Part shown: in pieces, positions 1-8,202 of the stretch
Numbering within the stretch: position 1 is the stretch's first letter
Layout: each line of letters begins with the position of its first letter
Source of the DNA: Hyphomicrobiales bacterium
Lineage (GTDB): Bacteria > Pseudomonadota > Alphaproteobacteria > Rhizobiales > NORP267
NCBI GenBank assembly: GCA_021775875.1
Contig: JAJFHA010000011.1
Span: 324,178-388,177 of the forward strand
Direction of reading: 5' to 3'
Length of the DNA: 64,000 nt
Made by a program: the position numbers and the translations under genes
The notes under the pieces: generated by a model
Databases searched by the model: none
The model's input: only the letters and a program-made list of their open reading frames with translations
What the model was told of the DNA's origin: nothing

Positions 1-704
1 CGAACGCGCCTGTTTTGGCGTCCTTTTTTCTCAATTTTCTTTATGAGCACAGGACCGATTTCGCCCGTGGACCGAACATGAGTACCGCCACAGGGCTGTA
101 GATCAACATCGTCGCCAATTCGAAGCAACCGAACTTTGTCGGCACCTCTGGGCGGTTGCACCGACATGGTTTTTACCAATTCAGGATTGGCGTCTAGTTC
201 CGCATCCGTAATCCATTCTGTGGAGAGTGGATAACCGGCTGAAACCATTTCCATCAACTTTGTGGTCAATTCTTCCTTGTCGGCAAGACTGGCATCCTGA
301 ATATCAAAATCCAAGCGTCCGGTTCCGTCGCTGACAGATCCTCCGGTTACTGGGTAGGGCAGAATTGCGGAAAGCAAATGCAGGGCTGTATGAATTCGCA
401 TGCGTGGGTGGCGAATGTCCCAATTGATTTCACATTTTACCTGGTCGCCGACGGCCAATTTGCCATCGATAGATGAGGCGGGGACATGGACAATCGTTTG
501 CCGGTCCTCGTCATAAACCGTTGTGGCAATTTCGATACGTTCGCCCGAAGGTGCTACCAGCCACCCACTATCTCCGGGTTGTCCGCCGCCGGTAGCATAA
601 AAAATAGTTTGATCCAGAATGATGCCGCCACGGTCGTTGATAGCAACGACATCCGCTTCGCAGGTCTTCATATAGGCGTCATCGACGAATAGTTTGATTG
701 TCAT
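1..704 (-). CDS. AlaX-type alanyl-tRNA editing protein (3' end beyond window)
   Basis: Free-standing homologue of the AlaRS editing domain, expected to hydrolyse Ser- (or Gly-) mischarged tRNA-Ala in the cytoplasm. My reading of the minus strand gives 234 residues before the left edge. The zinc/catalytic pattern of the family is present: HTALH (His105, His109) and CGGTH (Cys205, His209), together with a GGGQPGD segment near residue 39. Only the last few residues should be missing. The ATG at 704 overlaps the cysK stop by four bases (ATGA), so the two are probably translationally coupled. Confidence 0.9.
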   Translation of the reverse strand, partial: MTIKLFVDDAYMKTCEADVVAINDRGGIILDQTIFYATGGGQPGDSGWLVAPSGERIEIATTVYDEDRQTIVHVPASSIDGKLAVGDQVKCEINWDIRHPRMRIHTALHLLSAILPYPVTGGSVSDGTGRLDFDIQDASLADKEELTTKLMEMVSAGYPLSTEWITDAELDANPELVKTMSVQPPRGADKVRLLRIGDDVDLQPCGGTHVRSTGEIGPVLIKKIEKKGRQNRRV

Positions 705-1738
705 TGCAGAACATCCGCTACATTCACTTCGGATTGGGCTTCAAGCCATGCCGGGACCGGCAATTCCTTGCTGCGTAAAAATTCAGGGTTGTAGAGTTTT
801 TCCTGATACCGGGTTCCATAATCGCACAACAATGTCACGATCGTATGTCCCGGGCCAAGCTTGCGCGCCAACCGGACCGCGCCTGCGATATTGATCGCGG
901 ACGAACTGCCAACACAAAGCCCTTCAAATTGCAAAAGGTCAAATATGTAAGGGAGGGCTTCCGCATCTTCGACTTTGTAAGCTTCATCAATCGGCGCACC
1001 CTTGAGGTTCGCGGTCTCGCGATTGTTGCCAATGCCTTCGGTGATGGATGTGCCTGCGGGGTTAAATTTGCCGCTTGTCAGGAACGAATAAATCCCGGAC
1101 CCTCCCGGATCAGCGAGCGCGGTGACAATATCAGGATTGCGTTCTTTGAGCGCCATTGAAACACCGGCAATGGTGCCGCCGGTTCCCATCGCAGACACAA
1201 ACCCGTCGATCTTGCCATCAGTATCTGCCCAGATCTCCGGGCCGGTTGTTTGGATATGGGCTTCGCGATTGGCGAGATTATCAAACTGGTTCGCCCACAT
1301 GGCGCCGCCCGGTCGGGATTTGTTCAACATTTCAGCAACCCGGCTGGAGACATGAATATAATTATTCGGGTTTGTATAAGGCGCGGCAGGAACTTGCAAA
1401 AGCTCTGCACCCGACAGCCGCAGCATATCTTTTTTATCTTGAGACTGGGTTTCAGGAATTACAATCACGGATTTATACCCAAGCGCATTGCCGACTAAAG
1501 CTAATCCGATTCCGGTATTACCGGCTGTACCCTCAACAATGGTGCCGCCCGGTTTCAATTCACCGCATTTTTCCGCCGCGCGGATGATGAACAGCGCAGC
1601 CCGGTCCTTGACCGATTGGCCTGGATTGAGAAACTCGGCTTTGCCGAGAATGGTGCAACCGGTTTCGTCGGAAACTTTTCTGAGTTTGAAAAGGGGTGTA
1701 TTGCCGATGGCTTCGATAATTCGGGGATTGAATTTCAT
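701..1738 (-). CDS. cysK: Cysteine synthase A (O-acetylserine sulfhydrylase)
   Basis: PLP enzyme that makes L-cysteine from O-acetylserine and sulfide in the cytoplasm. The 345-residue protein has the PLP lysine in SVKDRA (Lys44), the GTAGNTG phosphate-binding loop (about 70-76), and the glycine-rich SAMGTGGT segment further on. It is somewhat longer than the E. coli enzyme, as in the alphaproteobacterial branch of the family. It lies between a thioesterase gene upstream and the AlaX gene downstream, all on the minus strand. Cystathionine beta-synthase-like activity cannot be excluded from sequence alone, but no CBS domain is present. Confidence 0.93.
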   Translation of the reverse strand: MKFNPRIIEAIGNTPLFKLRKVSDETGCTILGKAEFLNPGQSVKDRAALFIIRAAEKCGELKPGGTIVEGTAGNTGIGLALVGNALGYKSVIVIPETQSQDKKDMLRLSGAELLQVPAAPYTNPNNYIHVSSRVAEMLNKSRPGGAMWANQFDNLANREAHIQTTGPEIWADTDGKIDGFVSAMGTGGTIAGVSMALKERNPDIVTALADPGGSGIYSFLTSGKFNPAGTSITEGIGNNRETANLKGAPIDEAYKVEDAEALPYIFDLLQFEGLCVGSSSAINIAGAVRLARKLGPGHTIVTLLCDYGTRYQEKLYNPEFLRSKELPVPAWLEAQSEVNVADVLQ

Positions 1739-1849
1739 GAAAACTCCGCAAAAAGTAAATTTGCATTTACGAAAAAATAGTCGTCACGCGACATCGATAC
1801 AAGCCCCTGTAATATGCAACTGATATTCCTTGGCAGAAAGGGATTGCCG

Positions 1850-2269
1850 CTATTCCGCAGCAAGTATGGATCTCGCATCATCAGGAATGGGCTTGGCGGA
1901 AATTCCGGCGGGATGATCGGGATCTTCCACAGCCCATATCCGCAATTCTTTTCCGGTCAGCAAAAGCGTTTCGCCGCGATGAATTTCATGACCCAGCTCA
2001 AAACTGGCACCGCCAATTTTTGTGACTTTGGTTGTAATATCCAAGGTATCGCCGAAAAAGCCGGGCGACTTGAAATCCATTCCAACATGTCCCAAAACTA
2101 GCCCCCTGATACCGTACTTTTCTATCAATACATCGTGATGCAATCCGCCTTGTTCGAGCATGTGATGCCCGGCCGCATCGACCCATGCAAAATAGCGGGG
2201 ATAAAAAATAATTTTCGCGGGGTCACAATCGCCCCATTCAACGCGAATTCTTTCAGACCATTCAAGCAT
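1850..2269 (-). CDS. Acyl-CoA thioesterase, 4-hydroxybenzoyl-CoA thioesterase family
   Basis: Hot-dog fold thioesterase of 139 residues that hydrolyses an acyl-CoA to the free acid and CoA. The N-terminal motif WGDCDPAKIIFYPRYF (about residues 12-27) holds the catalytic Asp of the 4HBT family (D-C-D-P). The segment is closest to 4-hydroxybenzoyl-CoA thioesterase-type proteins rather than to the Tol-linked YbgC, and no tol-pal genes are nearby. The in vivo substrate cannot be told. It starts at ATG 2269 and lies about 110 bases upstream of cysK, possibly in the same transcript. Confidence 0.85.
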   Translation of the reverse strand: MLEWSERIRVEWGDCDPAKIIFYPRYFAWVDAAGHHMLEQGGLHHDVLIEKYGIRGLVLGHVGMDFKSPGFFGDTLDITTKVTKIGGASFELGHEIHRGETLLLTGKELRIWAVEDPDHPAGISAKPIPDDARSILAAE

Positions 2270-2443
2270 AATACCTCACTACCAGCGTTCCCTCTTGATG
2301 AGCGGACATACTAGAATGCTATGGCAAATTCAGCACGGGACAAATTGAATTTCTTAAGGTAATTGATCCTGAATGTTTTCTGCAGGCCAATTCGGGAAAC
2401 ATATTTCTTTTCCGGGCCGCGATATTTTTAGCTGGAGAATTAT

Positions 2444-3127
2444 ATGACTAATGTTGTTCCTGTATCTCAACCGGTATCCCTGCCAACTTCGGACGGCAAC
2501 GAGTATCCGGTACGCCGGATATATCTGATTGGCCGCAATTATGAAGCCCATGCCCGCGAAATGGGTCATGATCCGAACCGGGAAGCTCCGTTTTTTTTCA
2601 CAAAATGGCCAAACACGATCGTTGTTGGTGATGGCAAAATTGCTTACCCGCCCATGACAAAAAACTATCATTTTGAAGCCGAGCTAGTTGTTGCCTTATC
2701 GGCAGGTGGGACCAATATTGCGGTGTCGGACGCCTTGGATTTAGTTTACGGGTATGCTGTTGGTCTGGACATGACGCGCCGGGATTTACAGAAGATTGCC
2801 AAGGAAGCAGGTCGCCCGTGGGATTACGGAAAGAATGTCGACGAATCTTCTCCGATCTCAATGCTCCATCCCGTGTCTGAAATCGGCCATCCGGGAAAAG
2901 CGGCGATGTGGCTTGATGTAAACGGATCACGAAAACAGGATACCAATCTGGATCAGATGATTTGGTCGGTGCCTGAAATGATTTCCATTTTGTCAGAGCA
3001 TTATACCATGGCACCGGGTGATCTGATTTTCACCGGAACGCCAGCTGGCGTCGGACCTGTGGTTCCAGGCGACAATATAGCTGTCCATATTGACGGCCTG
3101 ACAGATTTGAACGTGGAAATTGTCTAA
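2444..3127 (+). CDS. FAH-family hydrolase, fumarylpyruvate-hydrolase-like
   Basis: 227-residue member of the fumarylacetoacetate hydrolase (FAA_hydrolase) family, which cleaves C-C bonds in 2,4-diketo acids using a divalent metal. Family landmarks are visible: LIGRNYEAHA near the start, PFFFTKWPNT, HFEAELVV with the metal-binding glutamate, YAVGLDMTRRDLQ, and the C-terminal GDLIFTGTPAGVGPV. Length and these motifs resemble fumarylpyruvate hydrolase of the gentisate pathway, but no gentisate dioxygenase or maleylpyruvate isomerase is adjacent, so the substrate is inferred only. GGAG precedes the ATG. Confidence 0.85.
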   Translation: MTNVVPVSQPVSLPTSDGNEYPVRRIYLIGRNYEAHAREMGHDPNREAPFFFTKWPNTIVVGDGKIAYPPMTKNYHFEAELVVALSAGGTNIAVSDALDLVYGYAVGLDMTRRDLQKIAKEAGRPWDYGKNVDESSPISMLHPVSEIGHPGKAAMWLDVNGSRKQDTNLDQMIWSVPEMISILSEHYTMAPGDLIFTGTPAGVGPVVPGDNIAVHIDGLTDLNVEIV

Positions 3128-3320
3128 CAACGGGCAATGCAAAATGTGGATTTGTTCTTAAAAAATCTGCACTGGTAAAATTCATGAGGCCCGGATTGTT
3201 ACGTTCCCATCTGGGTTCCAATTGGTTATATTTTGGACCATGGAGTTTGACTTGATTCTGTACTTTAAGACCTGTGGGGGCGCTCGGATACGCGATAGCA
3301 GGATAGAAAAATCGTAGATT

Positions 3321-5357
3321 ATGATCAAAATAATCCAGTTGCTGTTTTTGAAACTTAAGGAATTGCCGCCACCGATCCGCAAAGTGCTTCGCCTGGGCAG
3401 TGATTTTCTGTTGATCGTTGCGGCTTTTTTTACCGCTGTATATCTTCGTCTGGGCGAAATAAATTTTGAACTGCACTGGGTCTTTGAAGCGGCCGCATCG
3501 CTTCTATTGGTCTCTTTGATTGTGGTGCCAGCGAGCGGGTTGCACCGCACCACATGGCGCTACGCCTCGCTCCACGATTTTCTGACCATTTTGCGCACGA
3601 TCTCTCTAGTCATTGTCGTCCATACCCTGGTTCTTTTCATGGTTTCGAGACTGGACAGCATGCCACGCTCGATCCCGCTTTTCACCTGGTTCGTTGGTCT
3701 CGTTTATTTGTCGGGCCCGCGCGTGCTGTTTCGGCTGTTACGAGATCAATGGGTCGAGAACCTGTTTTCCTACTCAAATAGTGAAGCACGAGAAGATATC
3801 GCGCTTTACGGTTCGGTCGAAGTCGCAGAACAGTTTATTCGCAGCCTACGCCAAAAAAAGAGCGTCCCCTACAGGGTCGTCAGTATTTTTTCAGATAGCC
3901 GCGAGGATACAGGCGCCCGAATCCAGGGAATTAACGTTCTTGGTGCCGTCGCGGATCTGGAAATTTATCAACAAAAACGTATTAGTTCCGGTCATTTACC
4001 CCTCGCAAAAGTGGTTTTAACAAGTCGTGATGTGGGTATTGATACGGTCCGTGAGTTGGTCAGAGTTGGTAGTAGGTTGGGTTTTTCTGTTGAACGGATC
4101 CCTGATATGGGGCGGTTTGAATCTGGGGAAAAGGTTCTAAACCCCTTTACAGATTTTGCCAGTGTCAAACTGGAAGACGTGCTCGGCCGCCCGTCAACAA
4201 ACCTCGACCTGGTTGGTATCGCCAGAATGATTGAAGGCCGCACTGTTTTGGTCACGGGAGCCGGAGGTTCAATAGGCTCCGAACTGACAAGGCAAATTGC
4301 GTCCTATAAGCCGTCTCGCCTGATCATGGTTGATAACAGCGAATACAACCTCTTTGCCATAAACAGGGATATCGCAGAGAAATTTGAGGGAATCGAAACC
4401 TCAGCCCTGATCTGCTCGGTCAGGGATCGAGACCGGGTCTTCCGGATCATGGAACAGGAACGACCTGCGTTGGTATTTCATGCAGCCGCTTTGAAACATG
4501 TTCCCATGGTTGAATTCAATCCGGGAGAGGGCGTTCTTACAAATGTATTCGGTACGCGCAATGTGGCGGATGCGGCGAAAGAATATAACGCTGATGCCTT
4601 TGTGATGGTTTCAACCGACAAAGCCGTCAATCCAACAAACATTATGGGTGCGACCAAGCGCCTCGCCGAGATTTATTGCCAATCAGCGGACCTCAGGGAA
4701 CAGGATGATGGCAAGAATAAACAAACAAAATTCATGACGGTGAGGTTCGGCAACGTACTTGGGTCCGCCGGGTCTGTAGTGCCGCATTTTGAGCGCCAGA
4801 TCCGCCGGGGCGGTCCGGTTACCGTCACGCATCCGGATATAGAACGTTATTTCATGACGATCCGAGAAGCGGTTGAGTTGATCCTGCAAGCCACAAACCA
4901 CGGACTTGGCAGTACGAGCCTGGATGGCCAGATCTATGTACTGGAAATGGGAGAACCCATAAAAATACGTGATCTGGCACGCCAAATGATTCGCCTCGCC
5001 GGGTTCGAGCCTGAAAAAGACATCAAAGTCATCTTTACCGGGCTGCGGCCCGGGGAAAAAATGAAAGAAGAATTGTTCAGCCCGAATGAGCCGCTGGAGC
5101 AGATTGACGTTGATGGCCTGATGTATGCCAGGGCGCGACTGGTGGACATGAAGTTCTACAACAAGACGCTTGATGAATTGAATGACGCAGCGAAGCGTGA
5201 TGATCACCGGAAACTGGCTATATTGATCGGGAAAATCTTGCCGGAATACACGGCTTCCGGCAACGTAGGACAAATACAGAGCGCACCAGATTCTGGTGCT
5301 GTGCCAGCGCAATTACGTGTTGTTGGTGGTGTTGAGATCATCCAGCCTGATGATTAG
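3321..5357 (+). CDS. Membrane nucleoside-diphosphate-sugar 4,6-dehydratase (PglF/CapD/FlaA1 family)
   Basis: 678-residue inner-membrane SDR enzyme. An N-terminal block of hydrophobic segments (about 20-115) is followed by a CoA-binding-like Rossmann region and the catalytic SDR domain. The NAD-binding motif TGAGGSIGSE lies at about 311-320. The catalytic Ser-Thr-Asp-Lys (431-434) is present, while the usual YxxxK is MxxxK (Met442, Lys446), as in PglF-type enzymes that act on UDP-GlcNAc or similar. This predicts formation of a 4-keto-6-deoxy sugar for surface glycans. No glycosyltransferase or aminotransferase is next to it, so the final sugar is unknown. Confidence 0.88.
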   Translation: MIKIIQLLFLKLKELPPPIRKVLRLGSDFLLIVAAFFTAVYLRLGEINFELHWVFEAAASLLLVSLIVVPASGLHRTTWRYASLHDFLTILRTISLVIVVHTLVLFMVSRLDSMPRSIPLFTWFVGLVYLSGPRVLFRLLRDQWVENLFSYSNSEAREDIALYGSVEVAEQFIRSLRQKKSVPYRVVSIFSDSREDTGARIQGINVLGAVADLEIYQQKRISSGHLPLAKVVLTSRDVGIDTVRELVRVGSRLGFSVERIPDMGRFESGEKVLNPFTDFASVKLEDVLGRPSTNLDLVGIARMIEGRTVLVTGAGGSIGSELTRQIASYKPSRLIMVDNSEYNLFAINRDIAEKFEGIETSALICSVRDRDRVFRIMEQERPALVFHAAALKHVPMVEFNPGEGVLTNVFGTRNVADAAKEYNADAFVMVSTDKAVNPTNIMGATKRLAEIYCQSADLREQDDGKNKQTKFMTVRFGNVLGSAGSVVPHFERQIRRGGPVTVTHPDIERYFMTIREAVELILQATNHGLGSTSLDGQIYVLEMGEPIKIRDLARQMIRLAGFEPEKDIKVIFTGLRPGEKMKEELFSPNEPLEQIDVDGLMYARARLVDMKFYNKTLDELNDAAKRDDHRKLAILIGKILPEYTASGNVGQIQSAPDSGAVPAQLRVVGGVEIIQPDD

Positions 5358-5371
5358 GCGGAATGAATTGG

Positions 5372-5447
5372 TGGCTCCCCGGGCAAGACTCGAACTTGCG
5401 ACAAGTCGGTTAACAGCCGACTGCTCTACCAACTGAGCTACCGGGGA
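5372..5447 (-). tRNA. tRNA-Asn (GTT)
   Basis: Full cloverleaf on the minus strand: acceptor TCCCCGG/CCGGGGA, D arm AGCTCAGTTGGTAGAGCA, anticodon loop CTGTTAA (anticodon GTT), T loop GTTCGAGTC, discriminator G and an encoded CCA. It is 76 nt including CCA and lies between the tail of the sugar dehydratase gene and the acyl-CoA dehydrogenase gene. Confidence 0.97.
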
Positions 5448-5605
5448 TCAGGTATGTAGGCACCAAACTTTGTTGCCTATAGCAAATGCTGAACTGATTT
5501 GCCAATGGGGAAAATACTAAATTTTTCCCTGCGCGGCCTTGTCAGTTAATCGGCGGTCAGTTCATATCTCCAAAACCAAATTAAGAAACACAGGAATCAT
5601 GTCGA

Positions 5606-7126
5606 ATGCTTAAAGATCCAGAGGACCGGACTTTCCGTCTTGGCGTTATCGGTGCCGGGGCGATGGGGCAGGGAATTGTCCAGGTTGCGCTCCAGGGTGG
5701 TGTCTCCGTTATTCTTTTCGACGCTCGCGAAGGTGGCGCGGAAAGTGGTCGGGCGGGTGTCTTTGCACGCCTGGAAAGGCTTGTTGAAAAAGGAAAATTT
5801 GCAGGTGACGATTTATCAAAAGCCGAGGACAATTTTACAGCAGCAGGTCAATTGTCAGATTTTGCCGACTGCGACGCGATTGTCGAAGCGGTTTTCGAAG
5901 ACCTGGAGGTCAAACAAAACCTGTTCGCCGAGTTGGAAGATATTGTTTCCGATGATTGTATTCTGGCGAGCAACACATCCTCCATTCTGATCGCGTCGAT
6001 CGCCCGCGCGTGCCGCAACAGGGGACGAATCGCAGGTCTCCATTTCTTTAACCCAGTACCGCTGATGCGCCTTGTCGAAGTGATCAAGGGGCCGGAAACC
6101 CGTGACGATGTGATCAAGGCACTCTGCAAGCTGGGCGAACGGTTGGGCCGAACGCCGGTTGTCGCCAAGGATGCACCGGGTTTCCTCGTCAATCACGGGG
6201 GCCGCGCCTACACCACCGAGAGCATGCGGCTGCTCCACGAAAAAGTTGCTACACCAGCCGAGATCGATGCCATCATGCGTGATTGCTGTGGGTTTCGTAT
6301 GGGGCCGTGCGAATTGATGGATTTGACTGGCGTCGATGTGAACTACCCTGTGTCCCGGATTATTTACGAGGGCTATGATGATGATCCACGATTGAAAACA
6401 TCATTCCCGCATCTGGCATTGTTGTCAGCTGGAAATTTTGGTCGCAAAACCGGGACCGGTAATTTTACCTACGATGAAAAAGGCCAACGGACTGATACTG
6501 CCAGCGGTGATTTTACAACCGAGTCATTGCCAGCCGCGAAATTGGTGCTTCCTGATCCGGATGCCGCGCTGGCTGATCTGGTGAAAGGTCTTGGAATAGC
6601 AACAATCGTCGATGACGACGGGGAAAGTCCTATTCTGGTCGCGCTGATCGGAGAAGATTGTTCCACATACGCCGCTCGCACTGGAACCGACCATTGCCGT
6701 TTTGTCGGGATCGATATGCTTTGCGCCACCAAGCGTATAACCCTCATGCAATCTCCGGGAGCAGACCGGGCGGCGCTTGAACAGGTTGCCGCGGCATTAT
6801 TAGCGGCAGGCCATCAAGTGACGGCGATTGAGGATTCTCCGGGTTTTGTCGCCCAGAGGATGTGCGCGATGGTGGCTAATCTGGGGTGTGAAATGGCCCA
6901 GATCGGGTTGGCTACACCAGAAGAAATTGACTTGGCTATGCGGCTTGGACTTGGATATCCCCATGGTCCGCTTGAGTTGGCAGAGAAACTGGGTGCAAAA
7001 AAAATCGTACAGATCCTCGAAAAAATACAAGACATTACTGGCGAAGATCGTTACCGGCCAAGCCTCTGGTTGCGACGTCGGGCACAACTGGGACTTCCTG
7101 TCCACACACCGGGAAGGGCGGCATAA
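5606..7126 (+). CDS. 3-hydroxyacyl-CoA dehydrogenase (two-domain, PaaH-like)
   Basis: 506-residue NAD-dependent enzyme oxidising L-3-hydroxyacyl-CoA to 3-ketoacyl-CoA. The N-terminal Rossmann domain has VIGAGAMGQG (14-23), SNTSSI, and GLHFFNPVPLM with the catalytic His, followed by a 3HCDH C-terminal domain. A second 3HCDH_C-like domain (DSPGFVAQRM onward) fills the last ~100 residues. This arrangement and length fit phenylacetate-type PaaH/PaaC, but no paa genes are adjacent, so general fatty-acid or aromatic use is inferred. It has no hydratase domain and so is not FadB/FadJ. Confidence 0.9.
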   Translation: MLKDPEDRTFRLGVIGAGAMGQGIVQVALQGGVSVILFDAREGGAESGRAGVFARLERLVEKGKFAGDDLSKAEDNFTAAGQLSDFADCDAIVEAVFEDLEVKQNLFAELEDIVSDDCILASNTSSILIASIARACRNRGRIAGLHFFNPVPLMRLVEVIKGPETRDDVIKALCKLGERLGRTPVVAKDAPGFLVNHGGRAYTTESMRLLHEKVATPAEIDAIMRDCCGFRMGPCELMDLTGVDVNYPVSRIIYEGYDDDPRLKTSFPHLALLSAGNFGRKTGTGNFTYDEKGQRTDTASGDFTTESLPAAKLVLPDPDAALADLVKGLGIATIVDDDGESPILVALIGEDCSTYAARTGTDHCRFVGIDMLCATKRITLMQSPGADRAALEQVAAALLAAGHQVTAIEDSPGFVAQRMCAMVANLGCEMAQIGLATPEEIDLAMRLGLGYPHGPLELAEKLGAKKIVQILEKIQDITGEDRYRPSLWLRRRAQLGLPVHTPGRAA

Positions 7127-7152
7127 AGATCGTATACTGATTAATGGGAAAT

Positions 7153-7226
7153 TGGAGGCCACGGCCGGAATCGAACCGGCGTACACGGATTTGCAATCCG
7201 CTGCGTCACCACTCCGCCACGTGGCC
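7153..7226 (-). tRNA. tRNA-Cys (GCA)
   Basis: Minus-strand cloverleaf with acceptor GGCCACG/CGTGGCC, anticodon stem-loop GGATTGCAAATCC (anticodon GCA), T loop GTTCGATTC, discriminator U73 (the CysRS identity base) and encoded CCA. It is 74 nt long and lies between the 3-hydroxyacyl-CoA dehydrogenase and the Pcm-like gene. Confidence 0.97.
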
Positions 7227-7393
7227 CCAACCCGCGTATAAACCACCCATGGTTTAGGTCAAGCGGTGTGTTCACTAAACACATATAAATGGCCAAATTA
7301 TTGGCAAGGATAATAACAGGCTTGCCTTTTTATTGCCGATGGTTATTCCTCAAAGGGCAAAGTCCATGAAACAATCAAAAGTCTGGTGAAGTG

Positions 7394-8053
7394 ATGGATA
7401 ATTACGCGGCGGCCCGTCTCAACATGGTTGAATCCCAGGTCCGGCCCAGCGATGTAACGGATGCGCGGATCATGCGCGCTATGGGCAGGCTTCCACGTGA
7501 AAAATTTGTCCCGCTTGCATGGCGCAATGTTGCTTACATGGATGAAAGTATTCCTTTGGCAGATCGGGGCGCCAGTTCGCTCATGGAGCCGCGCGCATTC
7601 GCCAAGCTGGTTCAATTGGCAAGCGTAACGAAAAACGATCTGGTGCTCGATATAGGGTGCGGACTTGGGTATTCTTCCGCCGTATTGGCGCAACTTGCTG
7701 GTTCTGTTGTAGCGCTGGAAGCCGATGGGGATTTGGTCAATAACGCAAATGAAATTCTAGCGTCTCTTGAAATTGGTAATGTTGCAGTCGTTGAAGGTGA
7801 ACTTTCCGGCGGCGTCGGCAAGGAAGGCCCATATGACATTATTTTTCTCAATGGCAGCATTGAAATAGTGCCAGATGCGCTGTTTGGGCAATTGAATGAC
7901 AACGGTCGCCTGGTGGCAGTCATCAATGAACCAACCAGAAGCGCGGCCTGGCTTTATGAAAAATCAGGGGAATTGGTAAATGGACGCCCGGCATTTGATG
8001 CGCGCATTCAGCCATTGTCCGGGTTTGAAAAAAAGCAGACATTTGTATTCTAA
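7394..8053 (+). CDS. Pcm-like SAM methyltransferase (divergent isoaspartyl methyltransferase paralogue)
   Basis: 219-residue class I methyltransferase of the PCMT family. SAM motif I is clear (VLDIGCGLGYSS), as is the N-terminal PREKFVP. The canonical substrate loop GQTISQP, present in the second family member at 30916-31605, is replaced here by RGASSLMEP, so isoaspartyl repair activity is doubtful. It sits directly upstream of tolC, popZ and valS. A GTG at 7391 is in frame one codon before the chosen ATG. SAM binding is supported by sequence; the methyl acceptor is unknown. Confidence 0.85.
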   Translation: MDNYAAARLNMVESQVRPSDVTDARIMRAMGRLPREKFVPLAWRNVAYMDESIPLADRGASSLMEPRAFAKLVQLASVTKNDLVLDIGCGLGYSSAVLAQLAGSVVALEADGDLVNNANEILASLEIGNVAVVEGELSGGVGKEGPYDIIFLNGSIEIVPDALFGQLNDNGRLVAVINEPTRSAAWLYEKSGELVNGRPAFDARIQPLSGFEKKQTFVF

Positions 8054-8114
8054 TCAGGTTGATTTGTCTGATCAGGCCTCTTTCCAATTGTATCTCGTTT
8101 GGTTGAAGGTTAGT

Positions 8115-8146
8115 GTCCGCATGTAGTCATCTGCGGGACTGCTTTT
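8115..8146 (+). terminator. Weak candidate terminator after the Pcm-like gene
   Basis: Imperfect hairpin GTCCGCA / TGCGGGAC (one bulged G, ten-base loop) followed by TGCTTTT. The T run is short. It lies between the Pcm-like gene and tolC and might separate or attenuate the two. Confidence 0.3.
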
Positions 8147-8202
8147 GTATGTTTCTCTCGAGCAGCTTTGAAGTGGCATAATCACCAGGGTGGTGTAGTA
8201 GA

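Noticed and set aside
3321..5357. Start of a capsule or flagellin glycosylation island
   Set aside because: Flanking genes are metabolic and tRNA genes; no glycosyltransferase, aminotransferase or transporter follows.
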